From a virus: 44,388 nucleotides of DNA. Within the stretch, counting starts at the first letter, position 1, and each line of letters begins with the position of its first letter. The stretch is from IMG/VR virus record IMGVR_UViG_3300023219_000232, positions 1 through 44,388 of that record. One strand, written 5' to 3'. A program made the position numbers and the translations under genes. Positions 1 through 6,302 of the stretch are shown here, piece after piece. Under the pieces are notes generated by a model. That model saw only the letters and a program-made list of their open reading frames with translations. It searched no databases and had not been told where the DNA came from.

Positions 1-65
1 GATACAAAAAATTCAAAAGGAAAGAACAGACACCTTAAAATAATCATAATACCCTCCCTAATCTA

Positions 66-224
66 AAGGTCAAGCCCTTTAGCCCAAAAAAGAAAGACAC
101 AAATTTTTGCTTTTGTAAAAAGGTGTATTTCGCTTCGCATTTTCGCGAATTTTTGGGCTTACTGTTGAGGTAGAACGCTGAGGTCATTTCAGCAAAAGTA
201 TGTATTCTTAGCCATTTGACCAAA
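66..224 (-). repeat. Promoter-led structured repeat element, copy 1
   Basis: Copy 1 of an element that recurs at 20929-21084. On the minus strand it opens with a promoter (193-224). An outer helix pairs 81-90 with 150-159 over 10 bp. Inside are two hairpins (104-110 with 115-121, and 134-138 with 145-149), separated by a linker containing AAGGTGTATTT on the plus strand that both copies share. The two copies differ by small indels but keep the helices, and the innermost outer-helix pair switches from A-T to T-A between them. It lies about 70 bp past the last gene of the minus-strand array. A 47-codon ORF (187-44) begins right after the promoter, but its reading frame is not kept in copy 2, so a structured RNA is the better reading. 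Confidence 0.65.
193..224 (-). promoter_or_regulatory. Bacteroidota-type promoter of repeat copy 1
   Basis: TTTG at 224-221, a 20-nt spacer, then TACTTTTG at 200-193. This is a full match to the Bacteroidota TTTG / TAnnTTTG pattern. An ATG follows 5 nt later, so any message from that ATG would be leaderless. Confidence 0.6.
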
Positions 225-246
225 TTATTTTTGATTTATTTTACAA

Positions 247-277
247 ATCCCCGCCTTTCCAAAGAAATGACGGGGAT
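247..277 (-). terminator. Hairpin after the last late gene
   Basis: A perfect 7-bp stem (247-253 with 271-277, ATCCCCG/CGGGGAT) encloses a smaller CTTT-GG-AAAG hairpin, 19 bases past the stop of the 297-1007 gene. The bases that follow on the minus strand are A/T-rich but hold no clean T run, so it could be a terminator or an mRNA 3' end structure. Confidence 0.4.
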
Positions 278-296
278 AAGCGAGGGACACTAAAGA

Positions 297-1007
297 TTAT
301 CTACCGATGAGGTTATATTGAACCCCTCCGCCAAGTATCAATGAGGGCTTGAGTGTGGGTATGGAAAAGCCGTAGTAAACGCCAACCCCTAACGACATCC
401 GTCTTGGATGTGGCTTTATTGCAAAACTTCGGAGCTCCCGGGTTTCAGTATTCGGGTTCATATTCTTTATAGTAATAACCGGCACCTTTCTTTTGAACAG
501 TCCTTTTATTCGTTTCTCTCTTGCCTGGGTTATCTCAAATTCATTGAACAATGTATAATTGATATCGAATGTGTCCTTGTCGGCTGTTATTATGAAATCC
601 TCCCAGCGATTTTTGAAATTTGTGCTGTAAACCGGATAAAGATATATCAAGCTGTCCTGAATGACTGTATCCCTGCCCGTAATATTGGACGCTGAGCGCA
701 CCACGTTAGCCGTGCTGTTGGATAATATGGTGGCTGATAGCAAACCCTTCGTATGGGCTACAAGCGTTTTAAGGGCTTTAATCGTGCTGTCTTTTGTTCT
801 GATCATCAAAAGCCCTCTTTTGTCGAATGCTGTAATAACTGAGATTTTGGCTGTCTGCCTGCCCAGGGAATCGCGTGTGAGTGTGAGCGTATCTGAAATG
901 GCAAAGCTGATATCCCCCTGCTGAGTGGTCTTATTGCATTGGCGCCATAATAATATGAATAGGATAGCGGCAACTACTAATGTAATAAGGAAGGGTTTGT
1001 TTTTCAT
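297..1007 (-). CDS. Membrane-anchored protein with barrel-like C-terminus (spanin-like candidate)
   Basis: 236 aa. Residues 5-21 form a single hydrophobic segment after MKNK, so the protein is probably anchored in the inner membrane by its N-terminus. A coiled or mixed middle follows. The last ~35 residues are rich in alternating G/aromatic/hydrophobic residues (GVGVYYGF, GGGVQYNLI), like the terminal strands of Bacteroidota outer-membrane barrels. It is the last gene of the late array and overlaps the DUF5675 gene by one base. Proteins of this layout are common at the end of Bacteroidota phage lysis cassettes (DUF6808/DUF6549-like). A spanin role, linking the two membranes at lysis, is an inference. 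Confidence 0.5.
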   Translation of the reverse strand: MKNKPFLITLVVAAILFILLWRQCNKTTQQGDISFAISDTLTLTRDSLGRQTAKISVITAFDKRGLLMIRTKDSTIKALKTLVAHTKGLLSATILSNSTANVVRSASNITGRDTVIQDSLIYLYPVYSTNFKNRWEDFIITADKDTFDINYTLFNEFEITQAREKRIKGLFKRKVPVITIKNMNPNTETRELRSFAIKPHPRRMSLGVGVYYGFSIPTLKPSLILGGGVQYNLIGR

Positions 1008-1426
1008 TAAAAGAAATTATTTACGGTCAACATAAAGTCTTCGCCATTCATAATTTTTTCAAACTCTTTACAAGTCTTTCCCGAATGAATCACGTCCATG
1101 TCCCCATCCAAATCCAAATCTTTGTGTTGATCGCCCAAAGCCGTGCATCCGGCAAGTTGTTCGACATAATTTGCGGGATGGATTCTGATGCCACTACGGT
1201 TCGCCACATCGCAGACAAGATACATCATTCGCTTAAAGCGATTTGACATTGTCCATTTGCAGATGTATTTTCCAGGCGGGTAACAGCTTATTCGTTTCTG
1301 ATTGTCAAGATATGGCAATTCAAGTGTCTTGCACTTAAAAATCATTTCGTTGTCATCGAATACGTACAGACGCCCTAATGTCTGGTGCCCATCGTCCGAA
1401 TCTCTGTGAATTTGTACTGTCTTCAT
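1007..1426 (-). CDS. DUF5675 family protein, probable lysis-related enzyme
   Basis: 139 aa from the ATG at 1426, which overlaps the upstream homing-endonuclease stop as ATGA. The first in-frame ATG lies nine codons further upstream and is less likely. DUF5675 hallmarks are visible: ELPYLDNQ near residue 38, a PPGKY turn, the NRSGIRIHPANY segment, and AGCTALG. The histidine followed about a dozen residues later by a cysteine recalls the catalytic His/Cys layout of YkuD-type L,D-transpeptidases, but that link is an inference. Position between holin-like genes and a spanin-like gene suggests a role in peptidoglycan breakdown. No other endolysin is recognisable in the window. Confidence 0.65.
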   Translation of the reverse strand: MKTVQIHRDSDDGHQTLGRLYVFDDNEMIFKCKTLELPYLDNQKRISCYPPGKYICKWTMSNRFKRMMYLVCDVANRSGIRIHPANYVEQLAGCTALGDQHKDLDLDGDMDVIHSGKTCKEFEKIMNGEDFMLTVNNFF

Positions 1427-1866
1427 TGATTTATTGCTTTTTCGATACTCCAATTTAATCTGTTAATTCTTGAATTTAATGTGCTATATGATATATTGTA
1501 TAATCTTGCAATTTGCGCGAGGGTTAATTTCTTTCCATCAATAACAAAACACCTATTATTTATCCTGTTATTATTTTGTGTTCTGCTATCAGCCCACCGA
1601 CAATTATCGGGTTCATAATTTCCGTTTGTATTTATGCGGTCTAATGATAAATTATCTTTGTATCCATTCGCTAAAGCCCATTCTTTAAATGGAACAAATT
1701 CGCCCCATTCTTGACAGACATCTATGCCTCTGCCCCCATAATTCTTAAATATTGAACTGTTAGGATTGTGACATCTTTTTTTGATGCCCTTCCAAATATT
1801 ATACAATCTTGTTCCCTTAAATCCATGCTTATATTTTGGATTGTCTTTACCTGTAGAAAATGTCAT
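1423..1866 (-). CDS. HNH homing endonuclease, AP2/NUMOD-like
   Basis: 147 aa. It has the phage HNH pattern: TRLYNIWKGIKKRC near the N-terminus, YGGRGIDVCQEW, then SLDRINTNGNYEPDNCRWA, where D/N/C residues form the nuclease core, and a C-terminal helix-turn-helix (LAQIARLYNISYSTLNSRI) that would set DNA specificity. It is free-standing, inserted between the 225-aa membrane protein and DUF5675, and overlaps the latter by ATGA. A palindrome containing a -7 element sits just upstream, so it probably has its own promoter. No intron borders are visible. Confidence 0.85.
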   Translation of the reverse strand: MTFSTGKDNPKYKHGFKGTRLYNIWKGIKKRCHNPNSSIFKNYGGRGIDVCQEWGEFVPFKEWALANGYKDNLSLDRINTNGNYEPDNCRWADSRTQNNNRINNRCFVIDGKKLTLAQIARLYNISYSTLNSRINRLNWSIEKAINQ

Positions 1867-1869
1867 TCT

Positions 1870-1897
1870 CTTTGTAGTTTAGTTTACTACAAAGATA
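1870..1897 (-). promoter_or_regulatory. -7 element embedded in a palindrome upstream of HNH gene
   Basis: CTTTGTAGT (1894-1886) and ACTACAAAG (1878-1870) form a perfect 9-bp inverted repeat with a 7-nt loop. The first arm overlaps TATCTTTG (1897-1890), a perfect Bacteroidota -7 box. The HNH ATG is 3 nt beyond the palindrome. No good -33 TTTG lies 19-21 nt upstream. It could be a promoter with an operator, or a 5' hairpin on the mRNA. Confidence 0.4.
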
Positions 1898-1962
1898 ACA
1901 AATAGTCGTTAATAAAAACCCCTCAATATCGATTAATTCGTTAAATGCAATATCGAATAATT

Positions 1963-2640
1963 TCATGTTTTAATAGCTTTTCTTAAATGATAGATGTAAA
2001 AAATATCGAGCGCAAAGCACGTCCATCCGGCAGCAATAATCACCGGATAGTGTACTCCGAAGTAATTAGCTGCGTCTGGCAAGAAAGTAAATCCTATCGT
2101 TATTACACCCGTGCCTATAAATTTACTCCATGCAATGCCCATACTTTGCCCCGCTGTGCCACGTAACCATAAGAATGAAGTAATAAAGAGCGCTGACATC
2201 GGCACATTAACGCCCGTAGAAGTGATCTCATGTAAATATTTAATGCCTGCTTCTCCGTCTGCTACCATATAAAGCACACCAAATATTAAAAAAGTAAAGC
2301 CAAGCACAAAAGTACTATAAGCTCTAAAGAGATTTTTTGGTACTCCTTTGACTTTCCCATACCTAAAATGGGTTACCAGTATAAGTACATCAAACACACA
2401 CCAAATTGAATTGATCCATGTCTGCCACACATCTGCCCATCCGGTAGGATTCCACACAAAACCGAAATAAAACTCCCACACGAAATTGAGAGCCAAAGCA
2501 TAGAGAGGCATGCAGCATATCTTCTCTTTAAATCCTTTCCAGATGATTTGAATATAGCAAATAGTCCAAGAGAGCCCGCACAGACCAGCCAACAAATGAA
2601 AAACGGTAAAATCTCCGAATAATATTGTATCAAGTCCCAT
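1963..2640 (-). CDS. Seven-TM protein of the Pyr4/PaxB terpene-cyclase-like family
   Basis: 225 aa from the ATG at 2640, one base after the previous stop; an upstream in-frame TTG is less likely. About seven hydrophobic segments span the whole protein. The N-terminal third reads LSWTICYIQIIWKGFKE, then ALALNFVWEF. The C-terminal part reads WSKFIGTGVITIGFTFL, and ends ALDIFYIYHL. This matches the layout I know from small membrane-bound terpene cyclases (Pyr4, PaxB), including the acidic residue after Trp (Glu56) and the late Asp212, which correspond to the acidic pair reported as essential in Pyr4. No terpenoid pathway gene is nearby. Catalysis in a phage is unproven, and an alternative is a role in the lysis cassette it sits in. 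Confidence 0.55.
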   Translation of the reverse strand: MGLDTILFGDFTVFHLLAGLCGLSWTICYIQIIWKGFKEKICCMPLYALALNFVWEFYFGFVWNPTGWADVWQTWINSIWCVFDVLILVTHFRYGKVKGVPKNLFRAYSTFVLGFTFLIFGVLYMVADGEAGIKYLHEITSTGVNVPMSALFITSFLWLRGTAGQSMGIAWSKFIGTGVITIGFTFLPDAANYFGVHYPVIIAAGWTCFALDIFYIYHLRKAIKT

Positions 2641-2641
2641 G

Positions 2642-3025
2642 TCAATAAATTCGATATTCAAGCCCGTCTTGCAAAAACACCCACTCCCCGTAATATGTGC
2701 TTGAACGGGATATGTAAGCAGGATAGATAGCTTTTTTGCCGTTTACTATTGTCCTGAGTTCCCATGATTCCGTCTCAAAGTTCCATTGCACTACTCTTGC
2801 CATTGTGCCTCCGTGTTTTAATTCCAGTATCTCAAGACGCATTTCATGGTTTTCATCGATTGCCTCTGAATTTTCGTAAACTTCAATGATCTCCAATAGT
2901 TGTTTGCCCGTATCGGTAGTATTAAAAAATCCCCATATAAGAGCACTGCCAATTACACCACTGGCAACAATAATACCAGCAATATATTTGGCAGAATTAA
3001 ATACGGACTTCAGGGTAATACTCAT
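2642..3025 (-). CDS. Membrane-anchored protein, Rz-like candidate
   Basis: 127 aa using the ATG at 3025 that overlaps the upstream stop as ATGA. One hydrophobic segment (about residues 14-33, AGIIVASGVIGSALIWGF) is followed by an acidic, probably helical stretch and a small globular end. The next ORF start is 2 bases downstream. Position after two holin-like genes suggests a lysis accessory or i-spanin-like role, but I do not recognise a family. Confidence 0.45.
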   Translation of the reverse strand: MSITLKSVFNSAKYIAGIIVASGVIGSALIWGFFNTTDTGKQLLEIIEVYENSEAIDENHEMRLEILELKHGGTMARVVQWNFETESWELRTIVNGKKAIYPAYISRSSTYYGEWVFLQDGLEYRIY

Positions 3026-3252
3026 TCTTTCTTCTTTGGCTTTTTCTTTAAGACCCATCTGTAAAAGAAATGTTTGCCAAGTGCGCCTAAAAATCCGCCT
3101 ACAATCGCAGCAATAGCAGTAACTCCTATCTTGAAAATCGCATCTTCCAAATTGACATTCAACATAAATATATTAATATCGAATTGCAACCAGGCAGAGA
3201 ACACACTACATGATGCCCCGGCAACTGCGCTTATGGCGGTATCATTTGTCAT
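3022..3252 (-). CDS. Small two-TM membrane protein, holin-like
   Basis: 76 aa from the ATG at 3252, which overlaps the previous gene by 11 bases. Two hydrophobic segments (about 8-24 and 43-60) are followed by a strongly basic tail (KKKPKKKE). This is the usual holin or antiholin layout. It sits in tandem with another two-TM gene (3242-3508), as in holin/antiholin pairs. No family is recognised. Confidence 0.5.
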   Translation of the reverse strand: MTNDTAISAVAGASCSVFSAWLQFDINIFMLNVNLEDAIFKIGVTAIAAIVGGFLGALGKHFFYRWVLKKKPKKKE

Positions 3253-3508
3253 TCTTGATAGTTTCAATAAGTCCTTTTATCTCCTGCATTTTGGCTAATT
3301 GTTTCGGGGCAAATATGCCCGTCAAAACAAGAACATCATGGATCAGAATAAACATCAATGTGTTTAATGGGATATCGCCTATCCCGTTAAATACACTAAT
3401 CAAAATAACAGTATTGCTCAAAAAGAAATACCATAACAACAAAAAACTCATTAATCTTGTCATTGATTGTTTGCCATCCTTCTCTGTAAAGAATCCTGAT
3501 TTTTCCAT
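3242..3508 (-). CDS. Putative phage holin
   Basis: 88 aa. A short N-terminus with KDGKQSMTRLMSF is followed by two hydrophobic helices (about 19-41 and 47-66) and a charged C-terminal helix (KQLAKMQEIKGLIETIKNDK). The K-x-S-x-x-R motif before the first helix is familiar from Bacteroidota phage holin-like proteins. It would collect in the host inner membrane and time lysis. It overlaps the next small membrane gene by 11 bases. Confidence 0.6.
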   Translation of the reverse strand: MEKSGFFTEKDGKQSMTRLMSFLLLWYFFLSNTVILISVFNGIGDIPLNTLMFILIHDVLVLTGIFAPKQLAKMQEIKGLIETIKNDK

Positions 3509-3510
3509 CG

Positions 3511-3762
3511 TTATTTAGGTTTTGAGCCAGTAAATTCCGGCAGTTTTAATAATTCATTTAATAGTGCTTGCTCTACATACGTAGCTGGATTGGCTATTTC
3601 GTATCGCCTTGAATGTTTGAAGCCTCCCGATTCCATAATAACAGTTCCATGAGAAACAGTTGCTTCATAATCGTGGTGAAACTCTGATAACCACCAATCA
3701 AAATCTTTTAATGTAGCACCATCATCTAATATGATTTGATCTGTATTATGATACTTTTTCAT
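3511..3762 (-). CDS. Hypothetical protein
   Basis: 83 aa from the ATG at 3762, 2 bases after the upstream stop. The in-frame ATG 10 codons earlier would overlap the previous gene. Soluble and slightly acidic. DFDWWLSEFHHDYEATV and the ending LLNELLKLPEFTGSKPK are typical of small Bacteroidota phage proteins between fibre and holin genes. No function is assigned. Confidence 0.55.
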   Translation of the reverse strand: MKKYHNTDQIILDDGATLKDFDWWLSEFHHDYEATVSHGTVIMESGGFKHSRRYEIANPATYVEQALLNELLKLPEFTGSKPK

Positions 3763-3764
3763 TA

Positions 3765-4478
3765 TTATGTATTTGTAAAATGTATTCTGCAATAAATCCC
3801 CATCCCTGTTGTTGTGGTTTTGGTATCTAAGTTCATTATTCCATCTCGTCTGCCTCCGAGATATTTGGGTGTATTCCCTACGGCTGTGGTGCTTGTGGTA
3901 TATCTGTTATTGGCGCTATTATCAAGCGGAACAGGATATGGCGCAGATGCACCCCATTGTAAAATCCTCCCTGGATGATGTTTTGAAATAGATTCAAATT
4001 GAAATTTATTGGGGACAAACCAATCAGAAAATCCGCCAAAAGTAGCCGCCAAAGCAGCGTCAATCTGTGCATTAAATAAGGCATTTGCCTGAAGTATTCT
4101 AAACCATCCAAGCCCAGTATAATGATCGATGAAATAATCTGAGATTGCGCCATCCGATGTGAGCCCGCCACCGACATCCGTATATGCGGTCCCCCCTTTG
4201 GTGTTTGTAAATCGCTTCTTGTCTATATCGAAATCATTGTTATTAAGAAGATTAAAAAAGTCTACTAAAGGATTGACTATACCTGATTTCCTTAGCGGTG
4301 CTGTTATAGTGGCTTCAATATCTGCGTCATCGCCAGTTCGGAATACAGAAGTTTGTCCGGTTGGTGGGGTATATGGATAAACTTTGGCGATAGGCGCACC
4401 GACCACCGTATTCTGGACAGCAATAGCAATACTAATCGTACTTACAACCCTAACTGATATGTTTACTATATTACTCAT
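3765..4478 (-). CDS. DUF1566-like (Lcl C-terminal domain) tail-end protein
   Basis: 237 aa. The centre holds GLGWFRILQANALFNAQID and FGGFSDWFVPNKFQFESI. Together these give the W-x-x-x-P-N-K-x-E/Q-F pattern of DUF1566, a C-type-lectin-like fold often found at receptor-binding tips. The end (GIYCRIHFTNT) also fits. The N-terminus is an extended, mostly beta region. It overlaps the upstream gene by ATGA at the end of the fibre cluster. I infer a host-binding role. Confidence 0.6.
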   Translation of the reverse strand: MSNIVNISVRVVSTISIAIAVQNTVVGAPIAKVYPYTPPTGQTSVFRTGDDADIEATITAPLRKSGIVNPLVDFFNLLNNNDFDIDKKRFTNTKGGTAYTDVGGGLTSDGAISDYFIDHYTGLGWFRILQANALFNAQIDAALAATFGGFSDWFVPNKFQFESISKHHPGRILQWGASAPYPVPLDNSANNRYTTSTTAVGNTPKYLGGRRDGIMNLDTKTTTTGMGIYCRIHFTNT

Positions 4479-4864
4479 GCCGTTAAATCAGTATATTGTT
4501 CAGATTGTGATTTAACTATATTGCCTAAAGAAATTCCTGTTTCGGGATCATGCTTAGTGCTATCATCGAAAATCGCATCTACTGTCTCTAATTTTATTTC
4601 GCCAAATATTTCCTCTACTCTGGCTATTTTGGTATCTGCGGATTGTAATAATACTCTGAATATTCCGTTTGTTTCATCATGCCTGATAAGTGGCTTGAAC
4701 CCTGCTTTAGTTTGTTCACTATATTGTTGAAGTACAGTATTATCGGAATAGAATATGATAAATATATAACCTGCCAAAGTAGTGAGATCAATAACCGCCC
4801 CTGCCTCGTCTGTGGCTGTTATTTGCAAGGTGTAATCCCCTCCCTGAACAAATTTATTTGCCAT
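4475..4864 (-). CDS. Small tail/baseplate-associated protein (BppU-N-like)
   Basis: 129 aa. It begins with a beta-rich domain (FVQGGDYTLQITATDEAGAVIDLTT ... FIIFYSDNTVLQQY ... GIFRVLLQS) that resembles BppU-type N-terminal Ig-like domains carried by baseplate or fibre proteins. It lacks the signal peptide of its four upstream neighbours. It overlaps the neighbouring genes by 1 and 4 bases, so it is translationally coupled to the fibre set. Confidence 0.5.
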   Translation of the reverse strand: MANKFVQGGDYTLQITATDEAGAVIDLTTLAGYIFIIFYSDNTVLQQYSEQTKAGFKPLIRHDETNGIFRVLLQSADTKIARVEEIFGEIKLETVDAIFDDSTKHDPETGISLGNIVKSQSEQYTDLTA

Positions 4865-5247
4865 TATTGGGCTAATTGAGAAATCATTTGCAGATTTGTT
4901 CCGTCATATATTACTACAACTACCTGCCCGGCTTCTATATCGCCTGTCGCCAAATCCTGATCATGTAATTTCTTGATTGTTTTGGCTCCCAAAGCATTAA
5001 CATTTAATGTTGCCGCTCCTGTATTGGCTGTATTGGCTGTAAATGAAAACATCATCCCTGTGTAGTAAGCAAACGGTATGGGAGAAAGTGTTATGACGTA
5101 GGTATCTGATGCCTCGGCATCTGCCGCAAAATTCAACTTATGCAAACATACAGATTCTATATGCGCGGTATTTATCACCATATCTGTCCCATGTTGCCCA
5201 AAAGCGCAAACAGGAAGTAACGCGAAAAATAATAATAGCTTTTTCAT
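4864..5247 (-). CDS. Fibre-like protein with N-terminal signal peptide
   Basis: 127 aa. Residues 1-17 are a clear Sec signal peptide (MKKLLLFFALLPVCAFGQ) with a lipid-free A-F-G|Q cleavage site. The rest is a beta-rich domain with YVITLSPIPFAYYTGMMFSF, TGAATLNVNALGAKTI and GQVVVVIYDGTNLQMI. This is the common short phage tail-fibre repeat domain found in many prophage fibres. One base separates it from the upstream fibre gene. The signal peptide closely matches those of the three preceding genes. Confidence 0.6.
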   Translation of the reverse strand: MKKLLLFFALLPVCAFGQHGTDMVINTAHIESVCLHKLNFAADAEASDTYVITLSPIPFAYYTGMMFSFTANTANTGAATLNVNALGAKTIKKLHDQDLATGDIEAGQVVVVIYDGTNLQMISQLAQ

Positions 5248-5248
5248 G

Positions 5249-6187
5249 TTAGAATATTCTTGACATTTTTATATAAATAATTAAGGTAGAGCCATTAAAA
5301 GAGTTGGCATCAAAAAATATTTCATCAGCCGCATCGAAATCTGCAATCCTTTGTAATATAGTAAAACTCCCTTCTGAATTTCCTGATATATTGCCATTGG
5401 CTACAATCTCTCCGCCTCCGGCTGTAAATCCTATATCGAATTGAGTTATCGAACTCCCTGTTGTGTTCTTGAAAATAATATTATCTATTATGTAGCCAGC
5501 AGGGAGTAACCCCACAACAGAGCCATCTGCCGTCATTGTTGAATCATTGAATATTTTAACTGTCGTCCAATTGGTTACGTTGCCTGTGGTTCCTGTTTGA
5601 ACATTGGTGCCATTAATATCCCCGGTTACATCTAATTTAGTGGCAGGAGTTATGGTGCCAATACCTACATTGCCTCCTGTTAATATTCTCATCCTTTCAC
5701 TACCGGCTTCGTCAAATATTAATGTGGTCGCAAAATCAAGAGTGGCAGAAGCATCCATAAACATAGATGCCACCCTGTTCGTTGCTGTTACACCAATATT
5801 AGAACCATCTGTTATGGGATGTAATGTGTTGGTTGAAAACGCCCATGTTCCGTTCTCTATTATATTCGTACCAGACCACGAAGTTATCCTGTTGGTCGTT
5901 CCTGTTCCGAGGGCAAACGTACCGGTGAATCCAGGTAATAACCAACTTACATCGCCAGTCAAAACCCCGTCAAGTTTAAAAACTCCTGTGGATATACCGC
6001 TTAAAAATTCTATTGTTTCTCCATCGCTGATTCGTAAAGTGGTATCGATTTTGATTATATCTTTCACATCTAATATGCCTCCATTAAGAGCCTTTACGCT
6101 ATCAATTATAATAGAACGGTAACGCTTCTCGGATTGCGGAAAAGCAAACAGGGGCAATAATAGAAGCGTGAATAATAGTTTTTTCAT
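5249..6187 (-). CDS. Fibre/adhesin-like protein with signal peptide
   Basis: 312 aa. It starts with a signal peptide (MKKLLFTLLLLPLFAFPQ). Next come beta-rich repeats, then the fibre signature MRILTGGNVGIGTITPATKLDVTGDI, seen in many Bacteroidota phage fibres and secreted adhesins. A C-terminal beta domain ends NGSTLIIYIKMSRIF. The start overlaps the preceding frameshifted remnant as ATGA. The virion fibre assignment comes from motif and position; the signal peptide is unexpected for a virion protein. Confidence 0.6.
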   Translation of the reverse strand: MKKLLFTLLLLPLFAFPQSEKRYRSIIIDSVKALNGGILDVKDIIKIDTTLRISDGETIEFLSGISTGVFKLDGVLTGDVSWLLPGFTGTFALGTGTTNRITSWSGTNIIENGTWAFSTNTLHPITDGSNIGVTATNRVASMFMDASATLDFATTLIFDEAGSERMRILTGGNVGIGTITPATKLDVTGDINGTNVQTGTTGNVTNWTTVKIFNDSTMTADGSVVGLLPAGYIIDNIIFKNTTGSSITQFDIGFTAGGGEIVANGNISGNSEGSFTILQRIADFDAADEIFFDANSFNGSTLIIYIKMSRIF

Positions 6188-6302
6188 TCTTTAAGTTGTT
6201 GAACTTCCTGTTTTAATTCTTTTATTTGTTTTGTTGTTGTTGAATTGCTTTAACCAAAACGGCAATAATCTTTTTTTCATTCATTAACCAAGGCTGCCCC
6301 AT
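6184..6302 (-). pseudogene. Remnant of S74-type chaperone C-terminal helix, frameshifted
   Basis: The 114-base gap holds an ORF starting at 6302 (TAATG overlap with the preceding stop) that reads GQPWLMNEKKIIAVLVKAIQ and then stops. A second frame continues QIKELKQEVQQLKE and ends in an ATGA overlap with the next gene. Read together they match the last helix of the intramolecular chaperone (peptidase S74) domain found at the end of many phage fibres. The length (119 nt) is one base short of a whole number of codons, with the break near a CAA repeat. It is either a decayed fibre end or a sequencing indel. Confidence 0.4.
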
